From Welwitschia mirabilis (Eukaryota > Gnetophyta > Gnetopsida > Welwitschiales), in NCBI GenBank assembly GCA_051453625.1, contig JBOZIK010000001.1:90226679-90285400 (forward strand): a DNA stretch of 58,722 nt, written 5' to 3'. The notes below the pieces were generated by a model that made no database searches, was not told the DNA's origin, and saw only the letters and a program-made list of their open reading frames with translations. Every line of letters starts with the position of its first letter. The first letter of the stretch is position 1. This document shows, piece by piece, positions 11,320 through 23,110 of this stretch. Both the position numbers and the translations under genes were made by a program.

Positions 11320-11600
11320 CCCATCCTTTTGCTCGCCGTTGGTATCTTTTAGAAGCTTCGCCCACGAAGATCACGAGTCCATGCATTGGTTTCTTAGTGC
11401 CTGTGAAGACTCTCTGTTCTTGCAAGCCCGTAGTCTCTTGAGTGCTATCGCATACCTATTCTTCTCCTTGTTGCTTGCGGCCCTGCTTGTGGTTCTGCTT
11501 GAAGTTGCAACCTTGCTCGTGATTGTGCTTAAAGTTGTGTCCCTATTTTATGCTGTGTTTTCATGTAATTGCTTGTGCTATGTTTTCAGAAGAAATGGAT
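11320..11600 (-). other. GC-richer segment next to the CACTA right subterminal region
   Basis: Clearly richer in G and C than its surroundings, with loosely repeated CTTG / GTTG trinucleotide-like stretches. The plus-strand open frame here is hydrophobic low-complexity and looks accidental. The minus strand gives Ser/Thr/Gln/Arg-rich readings with stops. A GC-rich leader just inside the 5' end is known for En/Spm elements. I infer, weakly, that this is the leader or first-exon region of the element. Confidence 0.35.
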
Positions 11601-11634
11601 GAGGGTTTTTAGCTTTTGGCATTACACGACCATT

Positions 11635-11847
11635 TTTACTTTAATAGACCTAGCTTTTAAGGCATTTATTTGGTTAAGTAACTTAAAAGATCATAGCTTT
11701 TAAGGCATTTATTTAGTAAAGAGCCTTAAAAGATAACATTTAGAGCATTGATTTATAAATGCCTTAAAAACATTTGATAGGGGCTTTTAAGAAGTTTATT
11801 TTAAAAACGCCTTAAAAAGATTATAATTTTTAGCTTTTAAGACATGT
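11635..11847 (-). repeat. CACTA right subterminal repeats
   Basis: At least seven copies of CTTTTAAGGC-like and GCCTTAAAAG-like motifs spaced 15-50 bp, several extended to CTTTTAAGGCATTTAT. They mirror the left end at 2785-2870. The element terminus follows in the gap. Confidence 0.85.
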
Positions 11848-12473
11848 NNNNNNNNNNNNNNNNNNNNNNNNNNNNNNNNNNNNNNNNNNNNNNNNNNNNN
11901 NNNNNNNNNNNNNNNNNNNNNNNNNNNNNNNNNNNNNNNNNNNNNNNNNNNNNNNNNNNNNNNNNNNNNNNNNNNNNNNNNNNNNNNNNNNNNNNNNNNN
12001 NNNNNNNNNNNNNNNNNNNNNNNNNNNNNNNNNNNNNNNNNNNNNNNNNNNNNNNNNNNNNNNNNNNNNNNNNNNNNNNNNNNNNNNNNNNNNNNNNNNN
12101 NNNNNNNNNNNNNNNNNNNNNNNNNNNNNNNNNNNNNNNNNNNNNNNNNNNNNNNNNNNNNNNNNNNNNNNNNNNNNNNNNNNNNNNNNNNNNNNNNNNN
12201 NNNNNNNNNNNNNNNNNNNNNNNNNNNNNNNNNNNNNNNNNNNNNNNNNNNNNNNNNNNNNNNNNNNNNNNNNNNNNNNNNNNNNNNNNNNNNNNNNNNN
12301 NNNNNNNNNNNNNNNNNNNNNNNNNNNNNNNNNNNNNNNNNNNNNNNNNNNNNNNNNNNNNNNNNNNNNNNNNNNNNNNNNNNNNNNNNNNNNNNNNNNN
12401 NNNNNNNNNNNNNNNNNNNNNNNNNNNNNNNNNNNNNNNNNNNNNNNNNNNNNNNNNNNNNNNNNNNNNNNNN
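11848..12473. other. Assembly gap (626 N) hiding the CACTA right terminus
   Basis: All N. Comparison with repeat unit 1 implies that the gap holds the end of the CACTA element plus roughly 65-70 bp of repeat unit 2. Open frames drawn through it are artefacts. Confidence 0.97.
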
Positions 12474-12626
12474 CGGTTCTACACATAACTTGAAGAGATT
12501 TCATAATCAATTATTCACTTGTATAGAATATAAGATTATTGAAAATGATAATAATAACCCAATCTCATATAGTACATAATGATAAAAATGCTTCACAAGT
12601 TCTTCATTATAGACAAGATTATTTAT
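12474..12626. repeat. Tandem ~497-bp repeat, unit 2, right part
   Basis: Starts GGTTCTACACATAACTTGAAG, matching unit 1 at about 2336, and runs to the unit boundary. It is the continuation of 2487-2767 across the transposon. Confidence 0.8.
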
Positions 12627-13117
12627 TATATTGAAAAAGTGAAAACTCAAGAATAGTGAGAGCTAAAACAAAATTGATCCTCTAAATTAGACCACATGGC
12701 CTCATTTAATCATACTAAGAGGTATTCATATCTTTAAAAACATTTGCTTGGGATGAAGAATGATTCATACTTTCATTGATTGAAATTCATTGAAAATACC
12801 ATATAAGGCTTTTTAAGCCCTTATATGGATTCCAATTAAAATTTCTCCTGAATGGATTCCAATTAAAATAGCATATAAGGCTTTTTAAGCCCTAGGTTGA
12901 AAGCTTGCTAATGCAAGGAAGCTTCATATTCTTAGCATTTATAGATTCTAATAGAATTATCCCTTATAAGACTCATTTGAGTTACTCATTGGTTTTACAC
13001 ATAACATTAAGAGATTTCATAGGAAAATATTCACTAGGATAATTAACAATGATAACAATAACCCAATCCTATATAAATTTTAATGGAAAAATTCTTCACA
13101 AATTTTATTTTATAGAA
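12627..13117. repeat. Tandem ~497-bp repeat, unit 3
   Basis: Third unit, ending near ATTTTATAGAAGAAA. It contains its own small duplication: ATATAAGGCTTTTTAAGCCC occurs at 12801 and again at 12873 (72-bp period). Confidence 0.75.
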
Positions 13118-14945
13118 GAAAGGTGTTAAAGTAAAACTTCTTTACCTTTACTTACATCTTATTTAATTGAATGATTTTCTTAAATATGAAGAATACTAAT
13201 AAAAAGAAGACAAAATATGTAGTAAAGAGAATTTATTAATTCTTAAGAAAGAATTTTTATTCTAATTCTTTTATAATGATGATTTATAGAAAATTAATTG
13301 AACTTCAAAATAAAGAGATCAAGATTTTTAGAAATAAAAGTGATAACAAATAATTTATAAAATATTTTTTAGAGGAAAAATAACTTTAATTTTACTCAAA
13401 AAAAGATAATTTCTAAAATTATATAAATAATGTTTATAATAATAAAAATGATGATTTCTCACGTTTGTATATAAGGATGGATAAAAAGCTTGGTAAAAAT
13501 GATTTGTTACAATGAAACTTCATCTTGAAGTTTTGGAATATGCCTTTACTGATGATGATTAATTACTTTTGTAAATTAAGTAATCTTTAAATTTGGATCT
13601 TGCTTCTCTTGAGCTTATTGAATGATTGGTTGGCTTTACTTTTTAATGATTATAATAGATGTATTAGAGGTCCAAAAAGGAGGTATTTCTCATGGAATGA
13701 ACTCAACGAATGTTTAACTAATATTTAAGTGATACTAGAATTGAGGTTCTCTCACTTTTCTTGGTTTTATTTCATTATAATAGATTAACATTTGCATATC
13801 AGCCATAATAGACTAATGTTTGGATATCAAATTTAGAAATTAGCTAAACTATGGTAATTAGACTCGGATTTCAATGATCAAGCTAAAACTTTAATGATCA
13901 AACTATAGATTTGATAATTAAATTTATGTTTTAGTAATTTTAACTTTAGTAACTAGTTAAAATATTAAAGATAATAATTTTCACATTCTTGGTGCTAATT
14001 TGCATTATTTTTATTCTAGAATTTAAATATTCATTTAATAGTTAAATAGTAGGTTGGAGAGTTTGAGGATAAAAACTAGATCTTGAAACAAAAGTTTTTA
14101 ATATAGGTTTTTCCCTTTTATGATTTTGAATGAAGAATTTGGAATCATAAAAAATTCAAGGATTTTTTTTAAGTTTTTAATTTTTTTTAAAAGGAAAAAT
14201 TATATGATGATGTGAAAGAGAGGGAATGAAAGAAATGTAAGAAATGATAGAAGATATGGTTTTAAGATAGAAAAATAAGAATGTGAAGAAATAAAAATGG
14301 AATAAATTTTATGCAGATTATGAGAAAGGAATAGCAGAATAAGAGAAGGAAAAGTATTACTACTTTAATGCTAATTGTTTTTTAAAACTTTAATTAAATT
14401 TAATTCTTTGAATCTTTTGAATGGATATATGTTCTCATGGAAGGAAACATCTTCATCTATTATTTGATCAATTTTAGTATCTAAAGCGTTATTGAATCCA
14501 TTTTTTCTACATGTTATAATTTTCAATATAGTAATCCATTAAAATAAAGCTAGTTATCATCCATTCTATTCATGATATTTTCAACTTTTTTTAAATATTC
14601 AACATTTTCTAAATTTGTGTCAATGATTTTTCTTTTAAAATCTATAATAATTATACCTCTAGTGAAAAAACATACTCTAGTGAAGTGCTAATGAAAAAAA
14701 TAAATGGACATGATAATGCATAATAGCTTTTCTTTCCTTAATAAAATAATACTTTAAATAGTAAGAATTCACAGGCTATTTTTCTTTAATATGTATAGAG
14801 ATTTTATTTTGTAAGTTTCCTTTTCATACCTTTGTGAGATGCTATAGAAATGTATCCAATTTGAACTAGGTTTTCTTTTCTTGTATATTAATTTTTTTTA
14901 AAAATAGGGCATATAATTTTAAATTATTTGTAATTTGTCATTTTT
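13118..14945. other. AT-rich sequence, nothing recognised
   Basis: Very AT-rich, no coherent frame. It lies directly 3' of the gypsy integrase on the minus strand, so the element's 3' end and LTR would be expected here, but I could not define an LTR. Confidence 0.4.
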
Positions 14946-14949
14946 TTAT

Positions 14950-17035
14950 AAGCCTTTTCCTTTTGATTTTTTTAATTATGTTCCAACAATTTAATATCTT
15001 TCTATCTAATGTTTCTAAATGCATAAGGTTTTTTAAGCTTTTTTTGCATCTTGTATTAATTTTAAATCCTTCATTTTGGTTTTTAATGCTAGAATTTTTG
15101 TCTAGATGTATAAGAAGACTTTGTTTCTTTAGGCTAACTCAAATGGAGTTGAATTAATTACATTTTTAAAGTTTGTTCTATAAACCCATAGGTTAACTTT
15201 TCAGGACAATTTTAGGGATTATTTTTTGTCATTCTTTCTAAAAGTCTTGTAAAGACCTTAATTCTTAATTTATCTTATCCATTGTCTTTCTAGTATCTTG
15301 ATGATGAGAATGAATTATCTATATTAATTTTTTTTATTAAATGATCTAATGCTAGTGATCTAAATTAAGGTTTATTATCTATCACTATTGTGAATGATAG
15401 GTTAAATCACCAAATGATATAATGAAGAATGGACTCCATGATGGCCTTATTCATTGTATTTATTAAAGGAATTACTTCTACACATTTTGTCAAGTATTTT
15501 TAATAGTTAAACAAAATAGCTTAACCTAATGATGAATGATTACTTAACCTAATAATAACCCATATGTTTTGAACACCCATGTATTTTCAATATGGAAAAC
15601 CTTGTTTCCAAGTTGATGAACCATAGTGACATGCATTTGGTATCTTCCAGATCATTTCACATAAGTATTATAATCTTAATTTAAAGTTGTTCAAAAGTAT
15701 TCAAATATTGTTATGTAAATGATGAATGCTCTAGATCCTTGATGAGAGTTATAAATTCTAAGTTGTAACTCATGCAAAACTTGACTAGATTCATTAGATT
15801 TCAAGCATCTTAATAACATTGCATAATAATATTCTTTAAATAATTTTCAAACTTTAATAATATACTTCAGGGCTTTTAATTGGAATACCTCCTTTTGTGC
15901 ACTAAATAAATTTAATGGAAGTTTTTGATTTTCAAAATATTAAAATAAAGATTCATATCATTCATCTATTTTATTTAGTTCTAAAATGTGGTTAGGCATA
16001 GAAGTTATTTACAAGGTACAAATTTATTATTTCCCTTTATAAACCGGCTTAATTAGTTCAAATTGTGAAATGGAATTAAAAATGTTTGTCTCATTCAGAT
16101 AAAAGTTTGTAAGAAAATGTATGATACTGTTTTCTTCTCTTAAGTTGCATTTAGCATGCCATGATTGAATTTTTGATAGTGAGATTTAACTTTTTCTAGA
16201 TACTTTTCTAGTATTTCAGACTTGCATTAATAGTTTCCTAGGATTTGATTTATTACCTAGGAATGTCTGTATATTTTCAACTTTAATAAGCTAGTTGAAA
16301 CAAAATGTAATCCTCTAAATAAAGATTTGCATTATAGCATATTGTTTATGTACTAAAACTTAATTCTACATGATATTATTATTGCACATGTAGTTGGAAA
16401 AATAAAAACTATTTCTAGCCTTGCTCATTTTTGTTTCATAAGTCCTTAAATACATAATAGCATTTCTATTTTAAGGATTAGTAATAATCATCTTCCTTTA
16501 GATCTTGATTTTTCTAGATTGAGATCTCCCTAAGCTACTTAACTATACATTATCCTTTTATTGATTTTTATAATATGAATTCCAAACCAAATTCAGCTAG
16601 AATTCAGGGCCATTTAGTTAGCTTAGTAATTTGTATTAAGAATTCTAACAAATGCTTGAGTGTGTTATTATTACTAGCTACTTATATTTTGTTGTTAATC
16701 ATGTAATGTCTAAATCTCTGTGTAGCAAAAAATAATATTAAGCATTTCTTTTTTGCATCTAAGTAATTAATGTCATATTTAGGTAAAGTACTAGTTATGT
16801 AATACATGGCTCTATCTTTATGATGTTTCTTCCTTTACAAAATAATATCACTAAAGGCATTATTTGTATTTCTAAGTATAAATAAAAAGAAATATTATGA
16901 TTTGAGAAACTAAGAATAGGTGGTTTTATAAAGTATTTTTTTAATTTTATCTTAAGTAGCTTGATAGTTTTCAATCCAATTAAAATTTAACCTCTTTTTG
17001 AAAGATGTGTAAATAGCAAATGTATGAAATAATCA
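14950..17035 (-). pseudogene. Ty3/gypsy polyprotein, RNase H and integrase part
   Basis: Minus-strand relic with many stops. The first piece (about 17030-16680) reads LFTHLSKRG (the PFTHLLKKG block) and continues to the RNase H region with YYITSTLPKYDINYLDAKKK and ATQRFRHYMI (matching RLRHYL). The integrase zinc-finger part (about 15880-15590) has LRIYNSHQGSRAF, matching ELHxGxCGxHxGGRAL, and GRYQMH near KCxxCQxH. The integrase core (about 15520-15240) reads LTKCVEVIPLINTMNKAIME and IVIDNKP, the family's YFTKWVEA and IVSDNGxQF. The C-terminal part (about 15160-15070) has STPFELA, matching TPFxLAYG. The upstream RT is 9.4 kb away at 26480-27600, separated by inserted LINEs. Confidence 0.88.
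17028..17035. repeat. Candidate left target-site duplication of LINE A
   Basis: AATAATCA here and AATGATCA at 26480-26487, directly after the LINE A tail, agree at 7 of 8 bases, the mismatch being a transition. They flank the LINE block inserted into the gypsy element. Confidence 0.5.
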
Positions 17036-18635
17036 AGGAAATGCAGACCCACTTTAAGAAAACATGGGAGTGGAAAGATATCACCCCTGACCTTTTCTAA
17101 AAGATAAGAGAATTTCTGACGAAGATAATGCTCATTTAACTAAACCTTTGATTAGAGAAAAAGTTCATATATATTTGAGATCATCTTCAAGGCCAGACAG
17201 TTGGCTAGTTGAACCATTCAAGACCTACTTCTCTATAATGAAAGATAATCTTCATGATGGAATGCAAGATATCCTTAATAATTAACACACTATCGGAGAA
17301 ATGAATAAAACCAGGATTGTCCTCATTTCCAAAAAATATGACGCTAGTAAATCAAAAGACTATAGACCACTAGGCATCTATAATGTTCTATATGGAATAT
17401 TTGTAATTATAATGATGGGCCATATTACCTTCCTACTTCACAAGGTGATCTCTGAGAACCAAGCTAGCTTCATCCGAGCTAGGTACATTCAATTCTCCTA
17501 ACCCAAAAAATTATTCATTCTGTTAAAAAGTATAAATTTTCTTAACTCATTACTAAATTAGATATAGCAAAGACCTACGACTCTGTTAGCTGATAAGAAT
17601 TAGGTTGTATTCTTATAAAAATTGGATTTAACTTCGACATCACGAACTTATGGTTAGATATGCAAGCTTTCATTGAGTTTAGAGTGGAAGTTAATAGTCG
17701 CAAATCTAAATATTTTTTAGTAGGTTAAGGATTAAGGCAAAGGGATCCTTTATTCTCATAGCTCTTTCTATTTGTTATGAATGTTTTATAGGGATTTATT
17801 TGAAGCAATGGAGTCATAAGCATCAAAATAGGAAACCAAATGCTTATTAATAACCATTATGTTAATGACACAATCATCATAACTCAAGCCTCTTGCCAGC
17901 AAGCTAGAGATATCAAGAACTCCATGAATATCTTTGCAAATTCCACAGGCCTTTAAAATAATTAGAATAAATCCAAAATTCACATTATAGGAAAGGAATT
18001 ACCAAAAGAGACAAAATTGCCAGAATTCTAAATGCCAGAATGGGAGACTTTTAGGACATCTACCTTGAAATCCCTCTCCGGAATTAACACAAAACTCTAA
18101 CTTGGAACTTCATTTTGGAATCAATCTAGAGAAAATGCAATGCTTGGTGGAATAAATTCCTCTCCTCCAAAGTAAAGATAATCCTAGCAAATACTTACCT
18201 AATATCTTCATTCAAGTACATTGCCTCTATTATCATCCCCCAAAATGCATAATTTAAAAAATCAATAGAATCTTAAAGGACTGCATTTGGTTGGGAGATA
18301 AAGATAGAAGACACATTTACCTTTGTAAATAGGAGCTTATTGCTGATCCTAGGAAGTACGAGATTAGGGAGTGAACAAACTAAAGAAGTATCTTCTCACT
18401 AGTGGACAGAAAGTTCTTAAAAGACTATCCAGGGGTTATCAACCTTTGAGTGATTTAATTAGCCACAAGTATCCTACTTAGAGCATGGAAGAATGGGATT
18501 CCCACCTCAGAAAATACCTCTGTAATACTAGAAGAAACCTGATGAAGCTAAACATTTGTAGTGATGACACAGCCAAAATGATACTCATTAAGAAATATGG
18601 GAAAAATGAGGCTTATAAAAAATTTTTAAAAGGAA

Positions 18636-18655
18636 GGGGGGGGGGGGGGGGGGGG
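18636..18655 (+). repeat. Run of 20 G inside LINE A
   Basis: Twenty consecutive G in otherwise AT-rich sequence, between AGGAA and AGAATTCC. It may be a true homopolymer expansion or a sequencing/assembly artefact. Confidence 0.9.
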
Positions 18656-19326
18656 AGAATTCCGGATGAAATCAAGATCTTCTGCTAACTGAAGGACCAC
18701 AACCAAATTTTTATAAGTGACCAACTTCTCAAGTGTGGCATTTAGGTTGACATCAACTATCTAATATGTCAATGTTATTAAGAAGATGCTCAACATCTTT
18801 TTCATTAATCTAGATGGAGCATTGAATTAATATGAGTAATGACTAGTTATTACAATAGTTAGAATGTATCTGAGACATGCTTAAAAGATGGGATATGCCT
18901 GAAATTATGGCAGATCTAACATACTCGTAATAAAGTAATATTCAATAATGCTCCCCTTCCATTACCTATAAACATTGCCAGAAAGATCAAATGGTACCAT
19001 TTACAAATCAAGATAGCCATGGGAGCTACACCAATAATTGAGTTAGTAGACCCAATTTTATTTGGAGGGTGCCCTACACTCTGGTATAAGGTGCGGTCCC
19101 TAGGATGGAGAGCATTATTGCACAAGTTAAAAGGAGAACTTAAGCCCTATATCATCTTATTTTGTAGAAGATGGAGAGGGTAAAGAACCATGTTCAGAAG
19201 AATTTCAATTGAGATTATAGAAGACTCCATTTACTACCTATTGGACATTTCCATTATAAGGGAAAGAATTCCTCTAAGAGCAGAGGATAGCAGGAGGCCT
19301 CCATTTCTTCTTAGGAGGCATTCCAA

Positions 19327-19339
19327 AGCTATCTAGTGG
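19327..19339. repeat. Left target-site duplication of LINE B
   Basis: AGCTATCTAGTGG here and AGTTGTCTAGTGG at 25324-25336, directly after the LINE B poly(A), agree at 11 of 13 bases, both differences being transitions. Removing LINE B rejoins the LINE A reading frame. Confidence 0.75.
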
Positions 19340-19689
19340 CAAAATAAAAAAAACAAAAAACTATAGAAAGAAAAACTTTGGTATATATAGTAAAAATACA
19401 ATGCTATTAGGTGATGTCTTCAGCAGTGGTGATAGCTTTCAGCGGTAGCTTTTCGAGTACATCTTCCATCCACTACTCTTCCTCTCTACCTTAGGAAATT
19501 GGTAGTGATTGCAGCTGATTTTTGGTGACCAGATGAGGCAGTTGTAGATTCTCTGTGTGTTTCCTAATGTGCCCTTGGCTCCTTGATAGTGCTAATGTTG
19601 CAAAAACCTAAAAAGGTGTAACAGTAATGCTTAGGCCTCATGTTGGTTTTCCTATCCTAGAGGGGAGGTTTTTTAATCGATGCCTCATA

Positions 19690-20960
19690 AACCCTGAAAA
19701 CCAAAAAGGATGGACTCTAATGGATTTAAGATATCCAAGGTAGCGGAAGAATTTCTTTTTGATGGACTATTAACTTCATGGTAGCAGAATCATATAGGAC
19801 CAAATCCTTCACATAATCACTTAGGAGAAGCAAGCCTCAGAGTTTTTCTAATTTGGAACTCAGTTTCAAAAAAGATGGTGAGGTCATTAGGGCAAAAATA
19901 CTAGAAAATTACTCAAAATACTTGAAAGCCCCATTCAGGAGCAACTTGATCAAAAAGTTTCAATTCTAAAGAGGATTTTTTTAATTGAAAATATCAAGTT
20001 ATGGTGTGACCAAAAATTCCTAGCCAGTTGCAAGGTAATCGCTCTCAGAGAAGGCTTACTACATTTTGTTTTTAATTTGAAGGAATATATGAATAAGGTT
20101 CTAGCAGAAAGACCATATTTTTTCTAGTAGAAGTGGTTTAGCCCTTACTACATGGATACCTTTCATTTTGGATAAGGAGAACATCTTTAAAAAGATACCA
20201 GTCTAGATTCATATTTTAGATTCACACTTAGAGATTTGGCATCTAGTTTTCTTTAAACAGTTTGAAGACATGATGGGAGAATTTGTCAAATTAGACAGGA
20301 GTACTGATATAATAGCCAAAATGGTAATAGCTAGAATATGTAGATGGCAATAGCTAGAATATGTGTCTACATGAAACCACACAATTTCAAAACAAGAAAG
20401 ATTATTCTTGACATAGCTTAGGGAGAAACGATCTTTAACTTGAAGATTGAAAACATTCCTTCACAGTGTATCAAATATGGGAAAAATGGACATCCAGAAG
20501 AAAAATGCAAAAATGAAGAAAAGAAAGAGGGGAAAAAAAAAAAGGAAAATAGATAAGAAATGATTGGCCAGAAGTAAAGAAAAGGGAGAGAAAGAAGAGT
20601 CCGACTTCAACACCAAACACTGAGCCATTATCATAGGCTGATAAATTTAATATCTTTTCTAAAAAAGAGATAGAGTAGCTAGAAGAGAATTAAATAGAAA
20701 CCCAAGAAGTGGGACAAAAAGTGTTAGAAGAGGAGTGCATTCTTAATGCACCAATACAATCAACACAACCCTAAGTTCTAATGGAAAAGGAGCCTAAATC
20801 AGGAAGGAAAAATAAAAGAGTGAAAATGGCGGAGTACGTTGAAGAAGTGCTAGCTATGTCTAGAGCTGAAAAATGGTGTAGATTAACAAGAAGATGTAAA
20901 TGAATACCAACAAAAGCAGGTTGAAGAAGTAAACAAAGGAGGATATACAAGATGGTAAAA
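19690..20960 (+). pseudogene. LINE B ORF1 (DUF4283-like RNA-binding protein with zinc knuckle)
   Basis: ORF1 of plant L1 elements binds element RNA. Here, around 20250-20510, broken frames read GEFVKLDRSTD, IARICVYMKPHNF, IILDIA and CIKYGKNGHPEEKC. The last is a CCHC knuckle in which the second Cys is Tyr. A small duplication repeats ATAGCTAGAATATGT at about 20328 and 20350. The C-terminal part is Lys/Glu-rich with stops (20460-20950). A related copy in opposite orientation lies at 40746-40943. Confidence 0.82.
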
Positions 20961-20964
20961 ATCT

Positions 20965-21700
20965 CAACTCTCCTTTAAATGATTATTTCTTAGAATTGTA
21001 GAGGCCTCAGGAATGGTTAAAAAATTTCCCACCTTTGAAGTTTATTAAAAAGTTTTGCAGATCATCTTTATCTCTTTCAACAAATAAAACTAGATTCCAT
21101 TAAAATTAGGCATTTTTATCCTTATGATAATTAGTAAGTGGTTTTGATTCCAAGTATTGGCACTAAGGAAGGGCTGATGCTCCTTTAGAGGCATGGTTAG
21201 ATTACCACTATTAGCAAGAGCAGCAATGACATCACAGTTGATTGGTATTATAATAGCAGGAATTGACACGTATCAAAATTTTATGGATCCTAGGATATTG
21301 AACAAAGAATTGTAACTCTCTAGTAAATTACTTTAGACTCTTATGACATCATCATGGGAGACTTTAATCAGATCCTTATTGTCCATGAAAAATCAAGTAA
21401 CATACCTAATACTTATTTTATTGAGTAGTTTACAAATTTTATAAGAGTCCATAACTATAAAGATCTTCACCTACCTAGGGCTAGTTACACTTAGAATAAT
21501 CTTAAAGATCTCCCTAACTTGGTTATGTCAAGAATTAATAGAGGTCTTGTCAGGGATCTTAACATATAGCCTTTCTTAGAGCCAAAGCTAGATTTTATTC
21601 TGATCACAACCCTATTATGCTTTTGATGGACTCTCCTCAGAAGAAATCTCTTTTCAATTTGAGAATGCCTAACTAAAGGAACTAAGCTTTAATAATATGC
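20965..21700 (+). pseudogene. LINE B endonuclease domain
   Basis: Apurinic-type endonuclease that nicks the target DNA for priming. The strongest landmark is IIMGDFNQIL near 21350-21380, the GDFN block of the family, followed by HEKSSN. Further on, LHLPRASYT (about 21465-21495) and NLVMSRINRGL (about 21518-21550) match LPLxGxxFTW and SRLDRxL. Several stops interrupt the frame. Confidence 0.82.
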
Positions 21701-22229
21701 TCGAATAAATCTGGAATATCAAGGTTGAAGGTACTTCCTCCTTTAGATAATCCACAAGATTAAGATTCTTAAACATAAATTGATTCTATGAAAAAGACAG
21801 TTAAATGATACTTTCAAAAGTGTCAAACATCAACTTCCAGAAGTGTTAAATAACATACAAGAATAGAACGAATCCTTTAGGATTATTTTTGATTATGGGA
21901 GATAGCTTATCTTACATATTCATGGTATGTCCTCTAAAGAAGAAGCTTATTGTAAGTAGAGATTGAGAATTCAGTGGCTCAAGAAAGGTGACCATAATAC
22001 CAAATTTTTCTTCCACACAATGAGTAGACATAGACAACAGAATCAGATATAGTGGAGCATGTCCCTAAGATGCCTTTGTACTAATCAAGAAAAAGTAGAA
22101 GCTTTTATTAGATACTTCAAAAATCTTTTCACAAAAAAGCCTGTTGATCTTAGAAATGCTTAGGTTAGTCCTCCCATCACTGCAAAATAGCTAAGTTACT
22201 TGAATTAAAGGATTCTAAAGAAAAATCAG

Positions 22230-23110
22230 GGATACTATCAATTCCATGTAGAAAATTCATGCCCCCAGTTTGGATGACTTCATAATTAACTTTTATCAAC
22301 AATACTTAAACCTTATTAAGGATGATGTTTGTGCAACAATTATAGAAATGTTTGAAAAAGGTACTTTTTATAAGCTGTTCAATGATACGTTCATAACTTT
22401 GATCGCTAAGGGAGAATATGCGGATAGCCCTTAACACTACAGACTGATTAACTTATGTAATGTTTGTTATAAAATATTCACTAAATTAATTACTTAAAAA
22501 ATGAAAACTATCCTTTCGGAGATGATTTTGCCTTCATAATTAGGATTTGTAGTTAGAAGAACTATTTATGATAATATTATCTTAGCGAATGAAATCATCC
22601 ATTTGCACCATAAAAAGAAGAAACTAACTATGTTCCTCAATCTGGACATCGCCAAGGCCTATGACATAGCTCAATGGGAAATAGTTAATTATGTTTGGTA
22701 GAAGCGTAATTTGCCTATAACACTGTGCAACCTAATTTACTTTTGCATTTTCATGATAATCTTCTCTGTCATCGTTAACAGAGAAAGATATGGCTACTTC
22801 CAAGGCAGTAGTGGGCTGCGTCAAGGTGATTCCTTATCTCCTTATCTTTTTGTTCTTGTTATGAACTCCTTAGCTAAACCTATCAATCAACAACAACTCA
22901 TAGCTATAGAATTAGCTCCTAATATTCCTATCATTTAATTTGTGGATGACATACTTCTATGCTTAGACTCTAGAATTCCATTTGCTTAGCAGATTCATGC
23001 CACTTTAAATAACTTTAGGTTATTTTTTAGGCTCACTATTAAGTGGTAGAAATTCAAACTATTCATGTTAAATATTCATAGGACAAAATAGCTAAAATTT
23101 TAAAGGTTTT
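22230..23110 (+). pseudogene. LINE B reverse transcriptase domain
   Basis: Blocks in order: HNTQ/ALIAKGE-like region near 22390, then YRLINLCNVCYKIF (about 22438-22480), the RPISLCNVIYKI block. LGFVVRRTIYDNIILANEI follows (about 22540-22595), matching QSAFVxGRxIxDNIxLAxE. LNLDIAKAYD (about 22639-22668) is the LDxxKAYD block. SSGLRQGDSLSPYLFVLVMN (about 22809-22868) is nearly perfect. FVDDILLCL (about 22940-22966) is the catalytic FADD. A stop precedes FVDD. Confidence 0.9.

Larger units (their letters stand above)
2768..12473 (-). mobile_element. Non-autonomous CACTA (En/Spm-type) element carrying captured gene fragments (Pack-CACTA)
   Basis: The left end is CACTACTAGAAAT, the conserved terminus of plant CACTA transposons. 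It is followed by subterminal copies of CTTTTAAG / CTTAAAAGG. At the other side (11635-11847) the same motif recurs in opposite orientation, mostly as CTTTTAAGGCATTTAT, running into the gap. The right terminus itself is in the Ns. From the interrupted host repeat I estimate it near 12.41 kb, if the gap length is true, giving about 9.6 kb. No TNP2-type transposase is recognisable. Inside, all on the minus strand, are intron-containing fragments of a coiled-coil gene, an XRN exoribonuclease and a PDR/ABCG transporter. Retained introns mean capture at the DNA level. The right end is probably the 5' end of any element transcript, because all fragments read from right to left. Confidence 0.85.
17036..19339 (+). 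pseudogene. LINE A, 5'-truncated ORF2 (RT to zinc finger and start of third ORF)
   Basis: L1-type LINE beginning just before the RT. RT blocks are MNKTRIVLISKK and DYRPLGIYNVLYGI (17301-17400), ENQASFIRARYIQ (about 17457-17495), KTYDSV, GLRQRDPLF (about 17730), YVNDTIIIT (about 17850-17890; catalytic YADD altered to YVND) and a KIILANTYLIS block near 18180. A zf-RVT-like region follows at about 18715-18850 (DQLLKCGI, ICQCY.EDAQHLFH), then TRNKVIFNN near 18920. The later reading frame continues to 19339 and resumes at 25337 after LINE B. Stops and shifts throughout. The 5' truncation is typical of incomplete reverse transcription. Confidence 0.88.

Noticed and set aside
11264-11602. 112-codon plus-strand open frame
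   Set aside because: Hydrophobic low-complexity translation; overlaps the copy-B repeat (3' end of a minus-strand gene) and a GC-rich segment; no family resemblance.
11830-12510. Long open frames across the N gap on both strands
   Set aside because: They consist of N translated as X; only a few real residues at the edges.
18916-19125. Minus-strand 69-codon frame
   Set aside because: Shadow of the LINE A plus-strand sequence (IFNNAPLPLP region).
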